Shown: positions 17,227 through 27,742 of the stretch, piece after piece | Layout of the letters: each line of letters starts with the position of its first letter | Position numbering within the stretch: the first letter of the stretch is position 1 | From: Herbaspirillum chlorophenolicum | Lineage (GTDB): Bacteria; Pseudomonadota; Gammaproteobacteria; Burkholderiales; Burkholderiaceae_D | Reading direction: 5' to 3' | Assembly (NCBI RefSeq): GCF_001189955.1 | Contig: NZ_LFLT01000004.1 | Location: 1-64,000, forward strand | Length of the DNA stretch: 64,000 bases | The notes under the pieces: generated by a model | What the model was told of the DNA's origin: nothing | Database searches by the model: none | Seen by the model: the letters and a program-made list of their open reading frames with translations, nothing else | Made by a program: the position numbers and the translations under genes

Positions 17227-18714
17227 ATGACTACCATTTCAGACGCTACGGCCCCCTTGCCGTCCTTCGGTAACCGCTTTGCCGACTTCCCGCCGGCTTT
17301 TTACACGCGCCTGCAACCTACCCCGCTGCCAGCGCCTTATCTGGTCGGTTTCAGCGACGCTGCAGCCGCCACCATCGGCATGGACCGTTCCATGACCGGT
17401 GATCCCGCCTTCCTGGAAGTGTTCACCGGCAACCGCATCGCGGACGGCTCGCTGCCGCTGGCCGCCGTGTATTCCGGCCACCAGTTCGGCGTATGGGCCG
17501 GGCAACTGGGCGACGGCCGCGCGATCTCGCTGGGCGATGTGCCGGCCGCCGATGGCCAAGGCCGCATCGAGCTGCAATTGAAGGGGGCCGGCCAGACGCC
17601 CTATTCGCGCATGGGCGATGGCCGCGCCGTGCTGCGCTCGTCGATCCGCGAATTCCTGTGTTCCGAGGCCATAGCCGCGCTGGGCATCCCGACCACGCGC
17701 GCACTGGCCGTGACAGGTTCCGACCAGCGCGTCATGCGCGAGACCGCCGAAACCGCCTCCGTGGTCACCCGCATGGCCCCCAGCTTCATCCGTTTCGGCT
17801 CTTTCGAGCACTGGTACTACAACCAGCGCTTCGACGAACTCAAGGTACTGGCCGATGCCGTGCTGGAACAGTTTTATCCGGAATTGCTGGCGCAGGAAAA
17901 CCCCTACAAGGCGCTGCTCACCGAAGTCACCCGCCGCACCGCCGAGCTGATGGCACAATGGCAGGCGGTCGGCTTCATGCATGGCGTGATGAATACCGAC
18001 AACATGTCCATCCTTGGCCTGACGCTCGATTACGGCCCGTTCGGCTTCATGGAAGCCTTCGATGCGCGCCACATCTGCAACCATACCGACCAGCAGGGCC
18101 GCTATTCCTACCAGATGCAGCCGCGCATCGGCCAGTGGAATTGCTTCGCGCTGGGCCAGGCCATGCTGCCGCTGGTCGGCAGCGTGGAAGACACCGAAGC
18201 CGCTCTGGCCGGCTACGAGGCGGTATTCGAAGTCAAACAGGACGAATTGCTGCACGCCAAGCTGGGCTTGAAGACGTTCCAGCCTGATGACGGCAAACTG
18301 ATCGATGCGGTGTTCGCCATCCTGCAGAACAGCCATGTCGATTTCACGCTGTTTTTCCGCCGCCTTGGCGAGTTGCAGATCGACAACCCGGCCGCCGACG
18401 AACCGCTGCGCGACCTCATCATCGACCGCCCCGCCTTCGACGCCTGGGCCGTGCAATACCGCCAGCGCCTGCGCGCCGAAAACAGCGACGACGCCAGCCG
18501 CCGGCTTGCAATGCATGCCGTCAACCCCAAATACGTGCTGCGCAATTACCTGGCCCAGGTCGCCATCGACCGGGCGCAGCGCAAGGACTTCTCCGAAGTG
18601 GAAAAGCTGCAGGCCATCCTGAGCCGCCCATTCGACGAGCAGCCCGAGCACGACAAATACGCCGACCTGCCGCCGGACTGGGCCAGCCATCTGGAAGTGA
18701 GCTGCTCCTCCTGA
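17227..18714 (+). CDS. selO: Protein adenylyltransferase SelO (YdiU family)
   Basis: 495 residues. It shows the pseudokinase-fold motifs of the family: '[18 protein letters not shown]', '[20 protein letters not shown]', '[20 protein letters not shown]', '[20 protein letters not shown]' and '[10 protein letters not shown]'. Characterised SelO proteins transfer AMP from ATP to Ser, Thr or Tyr of target proteins in redox homeostasis. The C-terminus is Cys-Ser-Ser, with Cys at the antepenultimate position that is selenocysteine in some eukaryotic homologues, so this is the Cys form. The ATG at 17227 matches the family start; an in-frame ATG at 17158 would add 23 unrelated residues. msrB follows after 72 bases, giving a redox-repair pair. 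Confidence 0.95.
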   Translation: MTTISDATAPLPSFGNRFADFPPAFYTRLQPTPLPAPYLVGFSDAAAATIGMDRSMTGDPAFLEVFTGNRIADGSLPLAAVYSGHQFGVWAGQLGDGRAISLGDVPAADGQGRIELQLKGAGQTPYSRMGDGRAVLRSSIREFLCSEAIAALGIPTTRALAVTGSDQRVMRETAETASVVTRMAPSFIRFGSFEHWYYNQRFDELKVLADAVLEQFYPELLAQENPYKALLTEVTRRTAELMAQWQAVGFMHGVMNTDNMSILGLTLDYGPFGFMEAFDARHICNHTDQQGRYSYQMQPRIGQWNCFALGQAMLPLVGSVEDTEAALAGYEAVFEVKQDELLHAKLGLKTFQPDDGKLIDAVFAILQNSHVDFTLFFRRLGELQIDNPAADEPLRDLIIDRPAFDAWAVQYRQRLRAENSDDASRRLAMHAVNPKYVLRNYLAQVAIDRAQRKDFSEVEKLQAILSRPFDEQPEHDKYADLPPDWASHLEVSCSS

Positions 18715-18786
18715 GCGGCCCGCAGCGGAAAGCATTACACTTCCGGCCAACGCCATCGCAAGACACCAGCACAACAGGAGCCCATC

Positions 18787-19182
18787 ATGTCCAACCGCGT
18801 AGAAAAGACCGAAGCCCAATGGCGCGAGCAGCTTGAGCCGATCGAATACCAGGTAGCCCGCGAGGCCGCCACCGAGCGCGCCTTCACCGGCCGCTACTGG
18901 GACCATCACGAGGCCGGCACCTATACCTGCGTCTGCTGCGACACGCCGCTGTTCACCTCAGACGCCAAGTTCGACTCCGGCTGCGGCTGGCCCAGCTACT
19001 TCGAACCCATCGATGCAGCCAACGTGCGTGAAAAAATCGACCGCAGTTATGGCATGATTCGCACCGAGATCATCTGCAACGTCTGCGACGCCCACCTGGG
19101 CCACGTCTTTCCCGACGGCCCGCCGCCGACCGGACTGCGCTACTGCATCAATTCGGCGTCGCTGCGGTTCGACCCGGCCTGA
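18787..19182 (+). CDS. msrB: Peptide methionine-(R)-S-oxide reductase MsrB
   Basis: 131 residues. Two CxxC zinc pairs (Cys48/51 in 'CVCC' and Cys97/100 in 'CNVC'), the catalytic Cys120 in '[10 protein letters not shown]' and the recycling Cys66 in 'DSGCGWPSY' are all present. It reduces R-methionine sulfoxide in damaged proteins using thioredoxin. It lies between selO and yciB with short gaps and a good ribosome binding site (ACAGGAG), probably in one transcription unit. Confidence 0.97.
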   Translation: MSNRVEKTEAQWREQLEPIEYQVAREAATERAFTGRYWDHHEAGTYTCVCCDTPLFTSDAKFDSGCGWPSYFEPIDAANVREKIDRSYGMIRTEIICNVCDAHLGHVFPDGPPPTGLRYCINSASLRFDPA

Positions 19183-19237
19183 TGCCGCAATGGCCGCTCC
19201 CGATTAATTTTCTTATCTTCGAAAAGAAGTCCGCACA

Positions 19238-19858
19238 ATGAAGTTTCTGTTCGACCTGTTCCCCATCATCCTGTTTTTCGGCGTGTTCAAGTGGGCCGAG
19301 GGCCATCCCTCGGCCGCGCAGGAACTGGTAATGCAATACCTGGGCGGCGCCATGTCCAGCGGTGCGGTCACCGCGGCGCAAGCCCCCATCCTGCTGTCGA
19401 CGGCGGTGGCGATCGTTGCCTCGCTGGCGCAGATTGCCTGGCTGCTGCTGCGCCGGCGCAAGATCGACGGCATGCTGTGGGTGTCGCTGGCGATCATCGT
19501 CGTCTTCGGCGGCGCCACCATCTATTTCCGCGACGACACGTTCATCAAGTGGAAACCGACCATCCTGTACTGGTGCTTCGGCGTGGCGCTGCTGTTCTCG
19601 CAGCTGTTCATGAAAAAGAACCTGATCCGCGTGATGATGGAAAAGCAGGTCAGCCTGCCGGAACCCATCTGGCCCCGCCTGAACCTGGCGTGGATCCTGT
19701 TTTTCGCCGCCATGGGCGCGCTCAACCTCTACATCGCGTTCAACTACCCGCTCGATACCTGGGTGAACTTCAAGATGTTCGGCAGCATGGGACTGATGTT
19801 CGTCTTCATCATCGGCCAGAGCCTGTTCCTGTCGAAGTACATGAAAGACGCCGAATGA
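19238..19858 (+). CDS. yciB: Inner-membrane septation protein YciB
   Basis: 206 residues, five to six membrane segments. '[18 protein letters not shown]' at the N-terminus and '[20 protein letters not shown]' in the middle are diagnostic of YciB/IspA (septation protein A). It acts at the inner membrane in envelope maintenance and cell division; the mechanism is unresolved. It is 55 bases after msrB, and its stop codon overlaps the ATG of bolA. Confidence 0.95.
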   Translation: MKFLFDLFPIILFFGVFKWAEGHPSAAQELVMQYLGGAMSSGAVTAAQAPILLSTAVAIVASLAQIAWLLLRRRKIDGMLWVSLAIIVVFGGATIYFRDDTFIKWKPTILYWCFGVALLFSQLFMKKNLIRVMMEKQVSLPEPIWPRLNLAWILFFAAMGALNLYIAFNYPLDTWVNFKMFGSMGLMFVFIIGQSLFLSKYMKDAE

Positions 19859-20139
19859 GCGCTGCCGATACGCGTCCCGAACGCATCCGCGAACGGCTGA
19901 TTGCAACTTTCTCACCCAGCCAGTGTCTGGTCGAGGACGAGTCCGCCCTGCATGCTGGCCATGCGGGCGCGGCCTCAGGCGGAGGTCATTACAGGGTCCG
20001 CCTCGTCTCGAACTTGTTTGAAGGTAAAAATAGGGTTAATCGCCATCGGCTGGTGTATGATTGCCTGTCCGATCTGATGCAACAAGAGATCCACGCATTG
20101 GCCATTGTGGCGCTCGCCCCATCAGAGGCAACCGACTGA
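19855..20139 (+). CDS. BolA-family protein
   Basis: 94 residues. '[20 protein letters not shown]' followed by '[20 protein letters not shown]' and '[14 protein letters not shown]' fits the BolA fold (class II KH-like), including the C-terminal '[11 protein letters not shown]'. BolA proteins partner with monothiol glutaredoxins in iron-sulfur and iron metabolism. The ATG overlaps the yciB stop by four bases (ATGA), indicating translational coupling. The yciB-bolA-parvulin order is a recurrent betaproteobacterial arrangement, as far as I recall. Confidence 0.9.
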   Translation: MSAADTRPERIRERLIATFSPSQCLVEDESALHAGHAGAASGGGHYRVRLVSNLFEGKNRVNRHRLVYDCLSDLMQQEIHALAIVALAPSEATD

Positions 20140-20221
20140 AATCAAGAACAAAGAACAGACGCCACTCCTTCCTGTTTTCATCTCCATTTTGATTTACTCC
20201 TTTATTTTTTAGGATGCAATA

Positions 20222-20998
20222 ATGACATTTAAACCTGCTCGTCTGCTGGTTCTGCTGTTTGCAATCGCTTCGATCCCGGCTCTCGCACAAAACCTGGCTG
20301 TCGTGAACGGCAAGGCTATTCCCTCCTCCCGCGCCGACCTGATGGTCAAGCAAATGACCTCCCAAGGCCAGCCGGACAGCCCGCAACTGCGCGGCGCCAT
20401 CAAGGAAGAGCTGATCAACCGTGAAATCCTGATGCAGGAAGCCGACAAGCAAGGCCTGTCCAGCAGCCAGGACGTCAAGAACCAGCTGGAACTGGCCCGC
20501 CAGTCCATCGTGATCCGCGCCCTGATCGCCGACTACCTGAAGAAGAACCCGGTGTCGGACGCCGACATCAAGGCTGAATACGACAAGTTCAAGGCCCAGG
20601 CCGGCGACAAGGAATACCATGCCCGCCACATCCTGGTGGACAAGGAAGAAGACGCCAAGGCCATCATCGCCAAGCTGAAGGCCGGCACCAAGTTTGAAGA
20701 CCTGGCCAAGCAGTCCAAAGACACCGGCTCGGCTGCCAACGGCGGCGACCTGGACTGGGCAACCCCGGCTTCCTTCGTCAAGCCGTTCTCCGACGCCATG
20801 GTCGCCCTGAAGAAGGGTGAAGTCACCCAGACTCCGGTGCAGACCCAGTTCGGCTGGCACGTGATCCAGCTGGAAGACGTGCGTCCGGCCAAGGTACCGA
20901 CCCTGGACGAAGTCAAGCCGCAGATCGCTGAAGCCCTGCAACAGAAGAAGCTGCAGGCTTACCAGGAAGAACTGCGCAAGAAAGCCAAGGTGCAGTAA
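20222..20998 (+). CDS. Periplasmic parvulin-type peptidyl-prolyl isomerase
   Basis: 258 residues. Signal peptide with cleavage near 'ALAQ' (residue 23). A SurA/PrsA-like N-terminal helical chaperone region spans about residues 25-125. A single PpiC/rotamase domain spans about 130-225, with 'YHARHILVDKEEDAK', 'GSAANGGDLDWATP' and 'TQFGWHVIQLEDVRP'. A charged C-terminal helix completes it. It should assist folding of exported and outer-membrane proteins. It lies 82 bases after bolA and is followed by a clear terminator. Confidence 0.94.
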   Translation: MTFKPARLLVLLFAIASIPALAQNLAVVNGKAIPSSRADLMVKQMTSQGQPDSPQLRGAIKEELINREILMQEADKQGLSSSQDVKNQLELARQSIVIRALIADYLKKNPVSDADIKAEYDKFKAQAGDKEYHARHILVDKEEDAKAIIAKLKAGTKFEDLAKQSKDTGSAANGGDLDWATPASFVKPFSDAMVALKKGEVTQTPVQTQFGWHVIQLEDVRPAKVPTLDEVKPQIAEALQQKKLQAYQEELRKKAKVQ

Positions 20999-21044
20999 CT
21001 GCCTGGCTTTACGGCGGCCATCACTGGCTGCCGGAGCGATATCC

Positions 21045-21083
21045 AACAAACCCGGTCAAGGTCTCCTTGCCGGGTTTGTTGCT
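21045..21083 (+). terminator. Terminator after the parvulin gene
   Basis: Eleven-base perfect stem aacaaacccgg/ccgggtttgtt with a 14-base loop; the run of T is built into the 3' arm and the following gctttgc. Confidence 0.75.
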
Positions 21084-21285
21084 TTGCAGGCATGATTTTT
21101 AGCTTGTTCGCTCTGTCGAATGACGAAATGCCTCCCCATTACGCCTCTTCTCTGTAGCTATACAAGGAATTTCAACCGCGGATCGCGAATCAGCGAGATC
21201 TCCGTCTTATTGGCAGCAAAGTGGAATCACCCGGGTGAGATCGGACTCCCATCTCACTTCATCACTTGTACACCGGAGTCACGCC

Positions 21286-21615
21286 ATGTCGCATCCCATG
21301 TTGTCTGCCGAATTCCTGTTGCCGGCAGCAGCGGCCATCGCCCTGTTCGCTTGCCTGGGATTTACGCTCAGCCAAGGATTGCGCGCTGTCTGGCCGCGAT
21401 GGTATTGGTATGGCCTTGCGTTGCTCTTGTGCAGCGGCCTCGTACTCACGTTGTACACAGCCGAATTCAGCGATACGCCGGAAATGCCATTGGGTTTCGC
21501 CATCGGGATCTGGCTGATGCTTGCCGGGATGATCGCCACCATTGCCTCGGCAGTTTGCCTGTTGACCCGGCGCATTCTTGAGCGCCGGAAATCCTCTCGG
21601 CAAATATCTCCTTGA
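21286..21615 (+). CDS. Small three-helix membrane protein, function unknown
   Basis: 109 residues with three hydrophobic segments (about residues 8-27, 40-57 and 68-92) and a basic C-terminus. No family recognised. The ATG at 21286 is preceded by CGGAG at reasonable spacing; an in-frame upstream ATG at 21235 would add a polar leader without a hydrophobic start. It stands alone between the parvulin terminator and the porin gene. Confidence 0.55.
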   Translation: MSHPMLSAEFLLPAAAAIALFACLGFTLSQGLRAVWPRWYWYGLALLLCSGLVLTLYTAEFSDTPEMPLGFAIGIWLMLAGMIATIASAVCLLTRRILERRKSSRQISP

Positions 21616-21642
21616 GAAAAATCGTCGATTTTATTTTTATCT

Positions 21643-21687
21643 TTAAATAATTTTTATATAAATAATTAGAAAAATAAAATTATTTAA
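21643..21687. repeat. AT-rich inverted repeat upstream of the porin gene
   Basis: Arms ttaaataatttt (21643-21654) and aaaattatttaa (21676-21687) in a stretch that is almost pure A/T within an otherwise GC-rich genome. It could be an UP element or binding site for a nucleoid protein, or a weak hairpin terminator for the gene ending at 21615. Confidence 0.5.
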
Positions 21688-21736
21688 CCTCACTTCAATC
21701 ATTCCACCAATACGCATTCTGCTATTCTTCGATCCT

Positions 21737-21750
21737 GTCCCAATCGGGAC
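21737..21750. promoter_or_regulatory. Palindrome in the porin leader/promoter region
   Basis: gtccc-aatc-gggac, a perfect palindrome with five-base arms 127 bases before the porin ATG. Possible operator or small hairpin. Confidence 0.3.
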
Positions 21751-21876
21751 AAGGCCGTCCGCTCACTAAGCACTACAGCAAAAAGAGCGGCGACAACGGG
21801 CATTTCGGGGGAGGCACACAAGGTCGCTCCGTGATGTCACACATTAAATAACATCGTGGTTTCAGGAAAGACACCT

Positions 21877-22995
21877 ATGAAAAAGAGTTCCTTGTTGCTA
21901 CTCGCAGCGGGTTTGACCAGCGGCGGCGCAGCGTTTGCCCAGACGAACGTAACCATCTACGGCATCGTCGATACCAGCATCCACTACCTCAGCAACGCCA
22001 ACGCCAACGGCAGCAGCAACATCCGCGTGGACAACGGCGCAATTGCCAACAGCCGTATCGGCTTCAAGGGCACTGAGGATCTGGGCGGCGGTCTGAAGGC
22101 CATGTTTCAATTGGAAAACGGCTTCTCCAGTGACACTGGAGCAATGAGCCAAGCCAATACCCTTTTCAACCGTCAGTCGTGGGTTGGCCTGCAAGGCAGC
22201 TTCGGCAAGGTTCGTATGGGTAAGCAGAACACTCCGTTGTTCGACCTGCTGGCCGACCACTTCGATCCATTGACCGTAGGTAACTATGGAAGCAACTCTT
22301 GGCTGCCGGCTGCAGGTACCTTGATTCGTACCCCTAACATGGTGCGCTACGACAACGACTTTGGCCCGGTGTCGGCTGCAGTCAGCTGGTCCTTCGGCGA
22401 AAAGGCCGGTTCGGTGCGTACAGGCAGCCAGTTCAGCAGCGCTCTGCGCTATACCGCCGGTGCCTTCGCGGTCGGCGGTGGTTTCCAGCAAACTGTGAGC
22501 CCCGATAACTCCAGCTACAAGGACACCGTCTGGAACCTGTCGGCTTCCTATGACTTCGGTCCGGCGAAGGTATTCGGCGGCTGGTTCAACATCAAGGACA
22601 CCACTGGTACTACCGGGGCTTATATGGCTGTAGATAGCGATACCACTGGATGGACCACAGCCAGCACTGTCAAGGCAACCGCCGGCAACCAACGCAAGGA
22701 CAATGGCTTCTTCCTGGGCTCCAGCTACAAGGCCACCAACGCCCTGACTCTGACCGGCGCGTTCTACTACGACAAGAGCAAGAACGTGTCTTACACAGGC
22801 CTGGGCAATGTCGGCGACGGCAAGCGTTACGCCTTGGTTGGCTGGGCCGACTACGCATTGTCCAAGCGTACTCAGCTGTACACCACGATCGACTACAACA
22901 AGGCCAAGGATGCGGCCGTGTATGAGTTGACCAACTCGGCGTCGGGCAAGAACAGCCTGACCACCGTCGGCGTCGGTATCCGTCACATTTTCTGA
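21877..22995 (+). CDS. Gram-negative general porin (Burkholderiales type)
   Basis: 372 residues. A signal peptide ends at 'GAAFAQ'. It is followed by 'TNVTIYGIVDTSIHYLSN', the standard first strand of neisserial/Burkholderia porins, then 'SRIGFKGTEDLGGGLKAMFQ', 'LFNRQSWVGLQGSFGKVRMG', an acidic/tyrosine-rich series of strands, and a C-terminal 'VGVGIRHIF' ending in Phe as required for BAM insertion. It forms a trimeric 16-stranded diffusion channel. The ATG at 21877 has AGGAAAG upstream. The 261-base upstream region is unusually AT-rich, in line with high, regulated expression. Confidence 0.95.
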   Translation: MKKSSLLLLAAGLTSGGAAFAQTNVTIYGIVDTSIHYLSNANANGSSNIRVDNGAIANSRIGFKGTEDLGGGLKAMFQLENGFSSDTGAMSQANTLFNRQSWVGLQGSFGKVRMGKQNTPLFDLLADHFDPLTVGNYGSNSWLPAAGTLIRTPNMVRYDNDFGPVSAAVSWSFGEKAGSVRTGSQFSSALRYTAGAFAVGGGFQQTVSPDNSSYKDTVWNLSASYDFGPAKVFGGWFNIKDTTGTTGAYMAVDSDTTGWTTASTVKATAGNQRKDNGFFLGSSYKATNALTLTGAFYYDKSKNVSYTGLGNVGDGKRYALVGWADYALSKRTQLYTTIDYNKAKDAAVYELTNSASGKNSLTTVGVGIRHIF

Positions 22996-23061
22996 TCCTG
23001 CCTGAATCGCGCCGCAACCTCTTGAGGTATGCGGCGCAAGACAGACTGCTCCAGAAAACAA

Positions 23062-23098
23062 AAAGCGCAGTTCCTTTCGGAACTGCGCTTTTTTTATT
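23062..23098. terminator. Bidirectional terminator between porin and purL
   Basis: Fourteen-base perfect stem aaaagcgcagttcc/ggaactgcgctttt with a TTTC loop, T run on the plus strand and A-rich flank giving T on the minus strand. It serves the convergent porin and purL genes. Confidence 0.9.
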
Positions 23099-23140
23099 GC
23101 CGGTATCGCCTGAACGGCCCGTCAAGCAGACCGGCCAGAA

Positions 23141-26100
23141 TTACCCCACCCACTTCCGCGCATTACGGAACATACGCATCCACGGCGAATCCTCGCCCCA
23201 GGACTCAGGATGCCACGACTGCGTGACAGTACGGAACACACGCTCGGCGTGCGGCATCAGCACGGTGAATCGGCCGTCCGGCGTAGTCACCGAAGTGATG
23301 CCCTGCGGCGAACCGTTCGGGTTGTACGGATAGGCTTCGGTCGTCGCGCCCTTGTTGTCGACATAGCGCATGGCGACGATCGCCTTGGCGATATCGCCGG
23401 TCTGCGAGAAGTCGGCAAAGCCTTCGCCGTGTGCTGTAGCGATCGGCGCCTGGGTGCCGACCATACCCTGCATGAAGATCGACGGCGAATCCGCCACCTC
23501 CACGTTCACGAAACGCGCCTCGAACTGCTCGGACTTGTTGCGGGTGAACTTGGGCCAGGCTTGTGCGCCCGGGATCATCGATTTCAGGTTGCTCATCATC
23601 TGGCAACCGTTGCAAATGCCCAGCGAGAACGTGTCTCCGCGCTGGAAGAAGCGCGAGAACTGTTCAGCCAGTTGCGCGTTGAACAGAATGGTCTTGGCCC
23701 AGCCCTCGCCCGCGCCCAGCACGTCGCCATAAGAGAAGCCGCCAACGGCGATAAAGCCCTTGAAGTCATCCAGCTTGGCGCGGTTGGCGATCAGGTCGCT
23801 CATGTGCACGTCGACTGCGGTGAAACCGGCCTTGTGCATGGCGAACGCCGTCTCGATGTGCGAGTTCACGCCCTGCTCGCGCAGGATCGCCACCTTCGGC
23901 CGGGCGGCTGCGCCCAGCGACAGGAACGGTGCCGCGATGTCTTCCTGCGGATCGAAGCTCAGCTTGGGCGTGATGCCGGGGTCGGCCGCATCCAGGATGC
24001 GGTCGTATTCGGCGTCGGCACAGGCCGGGTTGTCGCGCAGGCGCGCAATGCGCCAGCTGGTTTCGCTCCACAGGCGCTGCAGCTCGATGCGGGTCTGGCT
24101 GTAGATGTTCTTGGCGTCGCGCATGAATTCGACCACGTCGCGATCGTTCGGCTTGCCGATGATATGGCTGCAGGCGCCCAGGTTGAAGCTGCGCAGCACG
24201 TTCATCACGTCCGACTTCTCTTCTGCGCGTACCTGGATTACTGCGCCCAGCTCCTCGTTGAACAGCGCGCGCAGCGTCAGCTCATTGCGGCGCTCGGCCA
24301 CTTGCGAGGTCCAGTTCTTGGAATCGCCCCAGTCGGCCGCATGCTCGCCTTCCATGGTCAGAATGTCGAGGTTGACTGAGATGCCGGTATGGCCGGCAAA
24401 GGCCATTTCCGCCAGCGCGGCGAACAGGCCGCCATCGGAGCGGTCGTGGTAGGCCAGCAGCTTGCCTTCCGCATTGAGCTGCTGGATGGCGTTAAAGAAG
24501 CCCTTCAGGTCTTCCGCGCTGTCCACATCCGGGGTTTCATTGCCGATCTGCTGCATGACTTGCGTGAGCGCCGACGCGCCCATGCGGTTCTTGCCGCGAC
24601 CGAGGTCGATGACGATCAGTACGGTGTCGCCCTTATCCTTGTGCAATTGCGGCGTCAGCACGCGGCGCACATCCGTCACCGGCGCAAAGCCGGACACGAT
24701 CAGCGACACCGGCGAAGTCACCGACTTGGCGCCGGCCTCATCCTGCCAGGTGCTGCGCATGGACAGCGAATCCTTGCCCACCGGGATGGACACGCCCAGC
24801 GCCGGGCACAGCTCCATGCCCACGGCCTTGACGGTGTCGAACAGCGCGGCATCCTGGCCAGGCTGGCCGCAGGCTGCCATCCAGTTGGCCGACAGCTTGA
24901 TGTCGCCGATGTCGGCGATCGGTGCGGCGGCAATGTTGGTGATCGCCTCGCCCACCGCCATGCGGCCCGATGCGGCGGCATCGATCACGGCCAGCGGCGT
25001 ACGCTCGCCCATGGCCATCGCTTCACCGAGATAGCCTTCCAGGCCCATCGCCGTCACGGCGACGTCGGCCACCGGCACCTGCCAGGGGCCGACCATCTGG
25101 TCGCGCACCGTCATGGCGCCCACGCTGCGGTCGCCAATGGTGATCAGGAAAGACTTGTCGGCCACGGTCGGCAGGCGCAGCACGCGGTGCGACACCTCCA
25201 CCAGATCCATGCCGGTCAGGTCCACTGCCGGCAATTCCTTGGCGACGTGCTTGACGTCGCGGTGCATCTTGGGCGGCTTGCCCAGCAACACGTCCATCGG
25301 CATGTCGACCGGGCTGTTGTCGTGCTCGGGGTCGATCACCTTCAACTGGCGCTCTTCGGTGGCGGTACCGACCACGGCGAACGGCGAACGCTCGCGCTCG
25401 CACAGGTACTTGAACAGCTCCAGGTGCTCGGGCGCGATGGCCAGCACGTAGCGCTCCTGGGACTCGTTACTCCAGATTTCCTTGGGCGCCAGGCCGGACT
25501 CTTCCAGCGGCACCTTGCGCAAATCGAACAGCGCGCCGCGCTTGGCGTCGTTGGTGATTTCCGGGAAAGCGTTGGACAGGCCGCCGGCGCCGACATCGTG
25601 GATCGACAGGATCGGGTTCTCATCGCCCAGCGCCCAGCAGGCGTTGATGACTTCCTGCGCGCGCCGCTCCATTTCCGGGTTGCCGCGCTGCACCGAGTCG
25701 AAGTCCAGGTCGGCGGTATTGACGCCGGTGGCCATCGACGAGGCGGCGCTACCGCCCATGCCGATGCGCATGCCGGGGCCGCCCAGTTGGATCAGCAGGC
25801 TGCCTGCCGGCAGGTCGTTCTTTTTGGTGTGCTTGGCCGAGATGTTGCCCATGCCGCCGGCGATCATGATCGGCTTGTGGTAGCCCATCACCTCGCCGTC
25901 CACGTTCTGCTCGTAGGTACGGAAGTAGCCGCCCAGGTTGGGACGGCCGAATTCGTTGTTGAACGCGGCGCCGCCCAGCGGGCCCTCGATCATGATCTGC
26001 AGCGGCGAGGCGATGCGCTCGGGCTTGCCGTAGATGCCGCCATCGGCGTGGACATCGCGCTCGGCCACGGGCTGCGCCACATCGCGCGCGTTTTCCCACG

Positions 26101-27166
26101 GCTGCACGGCGTGCGTGACCATCAGGTTAGAGACGGTAAAGCCTGTCAGGCCGGCCTTGGGCTTGGCGCCACGGCCGGTCGCGCCCTCGTCGCGGATTTC
26201 ACCGCCGGCGCCGGTGGAGGCGCCCGGGAACGGCGAGATCGCGGTCGGATGGTTGTGGGTTTCCACCTTCATCAGGATGTGGGTCAGTTCTTCCGACGCC
26301 TCATACACGTTGCCACGGCCCGCGCCGCGCTGGTAGAAACGCGGCACCGTCGCGCCCTCGATCACCGACGAATTGTCGCTGTAGGCCACCACGGTGCCCT
26401 TGGGATTCAACTGGTGGGTGTTCTTGATCATGCCGAACAGCGACTTGTCCTGCACCACGCCGTCGATGGTCCAGTCGGCGTTGAAGATCTTGTGGCGGCA
26501 GTGTTCGCTGTTGGCCTGGGCGAACATCATCAGCTCGACGTCGGTCGGATTGCGCTGCGCGCGGGTGAAGGCTTCCACCAGGTAATCGATTTCGTCGTCC
26601 GACAAGGCCAGGCCCAGTTCGGTGTTGGCGCGCTCGAGGGCAGTACGGCCGCCGCCGAGCACGTCCACCGATTCCAGCGGCTTGGCCTGCAGTTCGGTGA
26701 ACAGGCCGGACGCTTCGCTCGGATGGCGCAATACGGTTTCGGTCATGCGGTCATGCAGCAGCGCCGCCACGGCCGGGATGCTGGCGTCATTGAGCTTCTT
26801 GGCGCCGCCCAGCAGGCCGCTCTTGATCTGGACGTGATAGACGATGCCGCGCTCGACGCGATGGATATGGGCCATGCCGCAGTTGTGGACGATATCCGTG
26901 GCCTTGCTGGCCCAGGGCGAGATCGTGCCGAAACGGGAAATCGCAACGAAGGTCTCACCCTCGTCACTGCCGTTGAACGGGTCGCCATAGGTCAGCAGGC
27001 CGTTCAGGCGCGCCTCGTCTTCCTTGGTCAGGGCTCCCGCGGCATCGACAAAGTGCAGGAAACGGCCGGAAATGCCGGTAATGGCAGGATCGACAGCTTG
27101 CAGTTGGGACAGGAGGCGTTGGGTGCGGAAAGCGGAAAGGGCATTGGAGCCCGGCAAGATCAGCAT
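23141..27166 (-). CDS. purL: Phosphoribosylformylglycinamidine synthase (single-chain PurL)
   Basis: 1341 residues, the large fused form found in beta- and gammaproteobacteria. It converts FGAR, glutamine and ATP to FGAM in purine synthesis. N-terminal PurS-like part (about 1-150), '[20 protein letters not shown]' linker, '[16 protein letters not shown]' active-site region, '[20 protein letters not shown]' ATP site, a second AIRS-like domain in the middle, and a C-terminal class I glutaminase with Cys in '[13 protein letters not shown]' and His/Glu in '[13 protein letters not shown]'. The ATG at 27166 gives the family start '[14 protein letters not shown]'; a GTG at 27232 would add 22 unrelated residues. 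It is a monocistronic gene with a perfect -10 about 180 bases upstream. Confidence 0.97.
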   Translation of the reverse strand: MLILPGSNALSAFRTQRLLSQLQAVDPAITGISGRFLHFVDAAGALTKEDEARLNGLLTYGDPFNGSDEGETFVAISRFGTISPWASKATDIVHNCGMAHIHRVERGIVYHVQIKSGLLGGAKKLNDASIPAVAALLHDRMTETVLRHPSEASGLFTELQAKPLESVDVLGGGRTALERANTELGLALSDDEIDYLVEAFTRAQRNPTDVELMMFAQANSEHCRHKIFNADWTIDGVVQDKSLFGMIKNTHQLNPKGTVVAYSDNSSVIEGATVPRFYQRGAGRGNVYEASEELTHILMKVETHNHPTAISPFPGASTGAGGEIRDEGATGRGAKPKAGLTGFTVSNLMVTHAVQPWENARDVAQPVAERDVHADGGIYGKPERIASPLQIMIEGPLGGAAFNNEFGRPNLGGYFRTYEQNVDGEVMGYHKPIMIAGGMGNISAKHTKKNDLPAGSLLIQLGGPGMRIGMGGSAASSMATGVNTADLDFDSVQRGNPEMERRAQEVINACWALGDENPILSIHDVGAGGLSNAFPEITNDAKRGALFDLRKVPLEESGLAPKEIWSNESQERYVLAIAPEHLELFKYLCERERSPFAVVGTATEERQLKVIDPEHDNSPVDMPMDVLLGKPPKMHRDVKHVAKELPAVDLTGMDLVEVSHRVLRLPTVADKSFLITIGDRSVGAMTVRDQMVGPWQVPVADVAVTAMGLEGYLGEAMAMGERTPLAVIDAAASGRMAVGEAITNIAAAPIADIGDIKLSANWMAACGQPGQDAALFDTVKAVGMELCPALGVSIPVGKDSLSMRSTWQDEAGAKSVTSPVSLIVSGFAPVTDVRRVLTPQLHKDKGDTVLIVIDLGRGKNRMGASALTQVMQQIGNETPDVDSAEDLKGFFNAIQQLNAEGKLLAYHDRSDGGLFAALAEMAFAGHTGISVNLDILTMEGEHAADWGDSKNWTSQVAERRNELTLRALFNEELGAVIQVRAEEKSDVMNVLRSFNLGACSHIIGKPNDRDVVEFMRDAKNIYSQTRIELQRLWSETSWRIARLRDNPACADAEYDRILDAADPGITPKLSFDPQEDIAAPFLSLGAAARPKVAILREQGVNSHIETAFAMHKAGFTAVDVHMSDLIANRAKLDDFKGFIAVGGFSYGDVLGAGEGWAKTILFNAQLAEQFSRFFQRGDTFSLGICNGCQMMSNLKSMIPGAQAWPKFTRNKSEQFEARFVNVEVADSPSIFMQGMVGTQAPIATAHGEGFADFSQTGDIAKAIVAMRYVDNKGATTEAYPYNPNGSPQGITSVTTPDGRFTVLMPHAERVFRTVTQSWHPESWGEDSPWMRMFRNARKWVG

Positions 27167-27742
27167 GGCGAGGTCGAGGCAGTTAGCTTGAATCGGGAAA
27201 ACGGGTGCTGGCGCGGCTTGGAACCGGTCCACCGATGCCGATGCATCCCATGGTGCCGCATTGCAACAGGCAGATGCCTGGCACGGACAAAGGGCGCTGC
27301 ATCGGGCTGATCTGGTGGATCGTGCGCGCGTTTGCTAGCAAAGACCGAATTATACAGTGGACAGGGGTATTCGGCCCACTGAAAGCAAGCAGCCGGGAGG
27401 GGCTGTCGTACGCACCGGCTACTCCCCTGCAAGTACGGTTTCGGTCACAAACCGGGGCAATTTGTGCCTTGCCATAAAATATGCAACGAAAGACGCGGCC
27501 TCCGGAGCGCCTTCTGATCCACGCTTGTCATCGGCGGTTCCTGTTTGCGCGTTGTTCATCAGAAAACACCTGCAGTTCTTGAAACTCTTCAATTATGAGC
27601 AGCAAGGGCATTTCGGGGTATCATTCCGGCCGCATTGGAAAACCGGCCTTGCGCGAATGACTATATTGCCATTGCGACCACAAAGGCGGCCATTCGATGA
27701 CGATGACAACAGCGGCCTGATCCGCCATCCAAGACACACAGA
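27167..27742. other. Divergent intergenic region purL / FAD oxidoreductase
   Basis: 576 bases. It holds the purL -10 on the minus strand and presumably the promoter of the flavoenzyme on the plus strand, where TAAAAT near 27473 is a weak candidate. Open frames across it have no protein-like features. No known riboswitch fold was recognised by eye. Confidence 0.45.
27349..27354 (-). promoter_or_regulatory. -10 element of the likely purL promoter
   Basis: A perfect TATAAT on the minus strand, 183 bases before the purL ATG. No good -35 hexamer is visible at the right distance, so an activator or a weak -35 may be involved. Confidence 0.45.

Noticed and set aside
18700-18714. Possible selenocysteine site at the end of selO
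   Set aside because: The codon is an ordinary TGC for Cys, no in-frame TGA is read through, and no SECIS-like hairpin is needed.
24389-27310. A 973-codon open frame on the plus strand
   Set aside because: It lies opposite purL. The protein is an Arg/His/Gly/Gln-rich product of GC-rich antisense frames with no family motifs.
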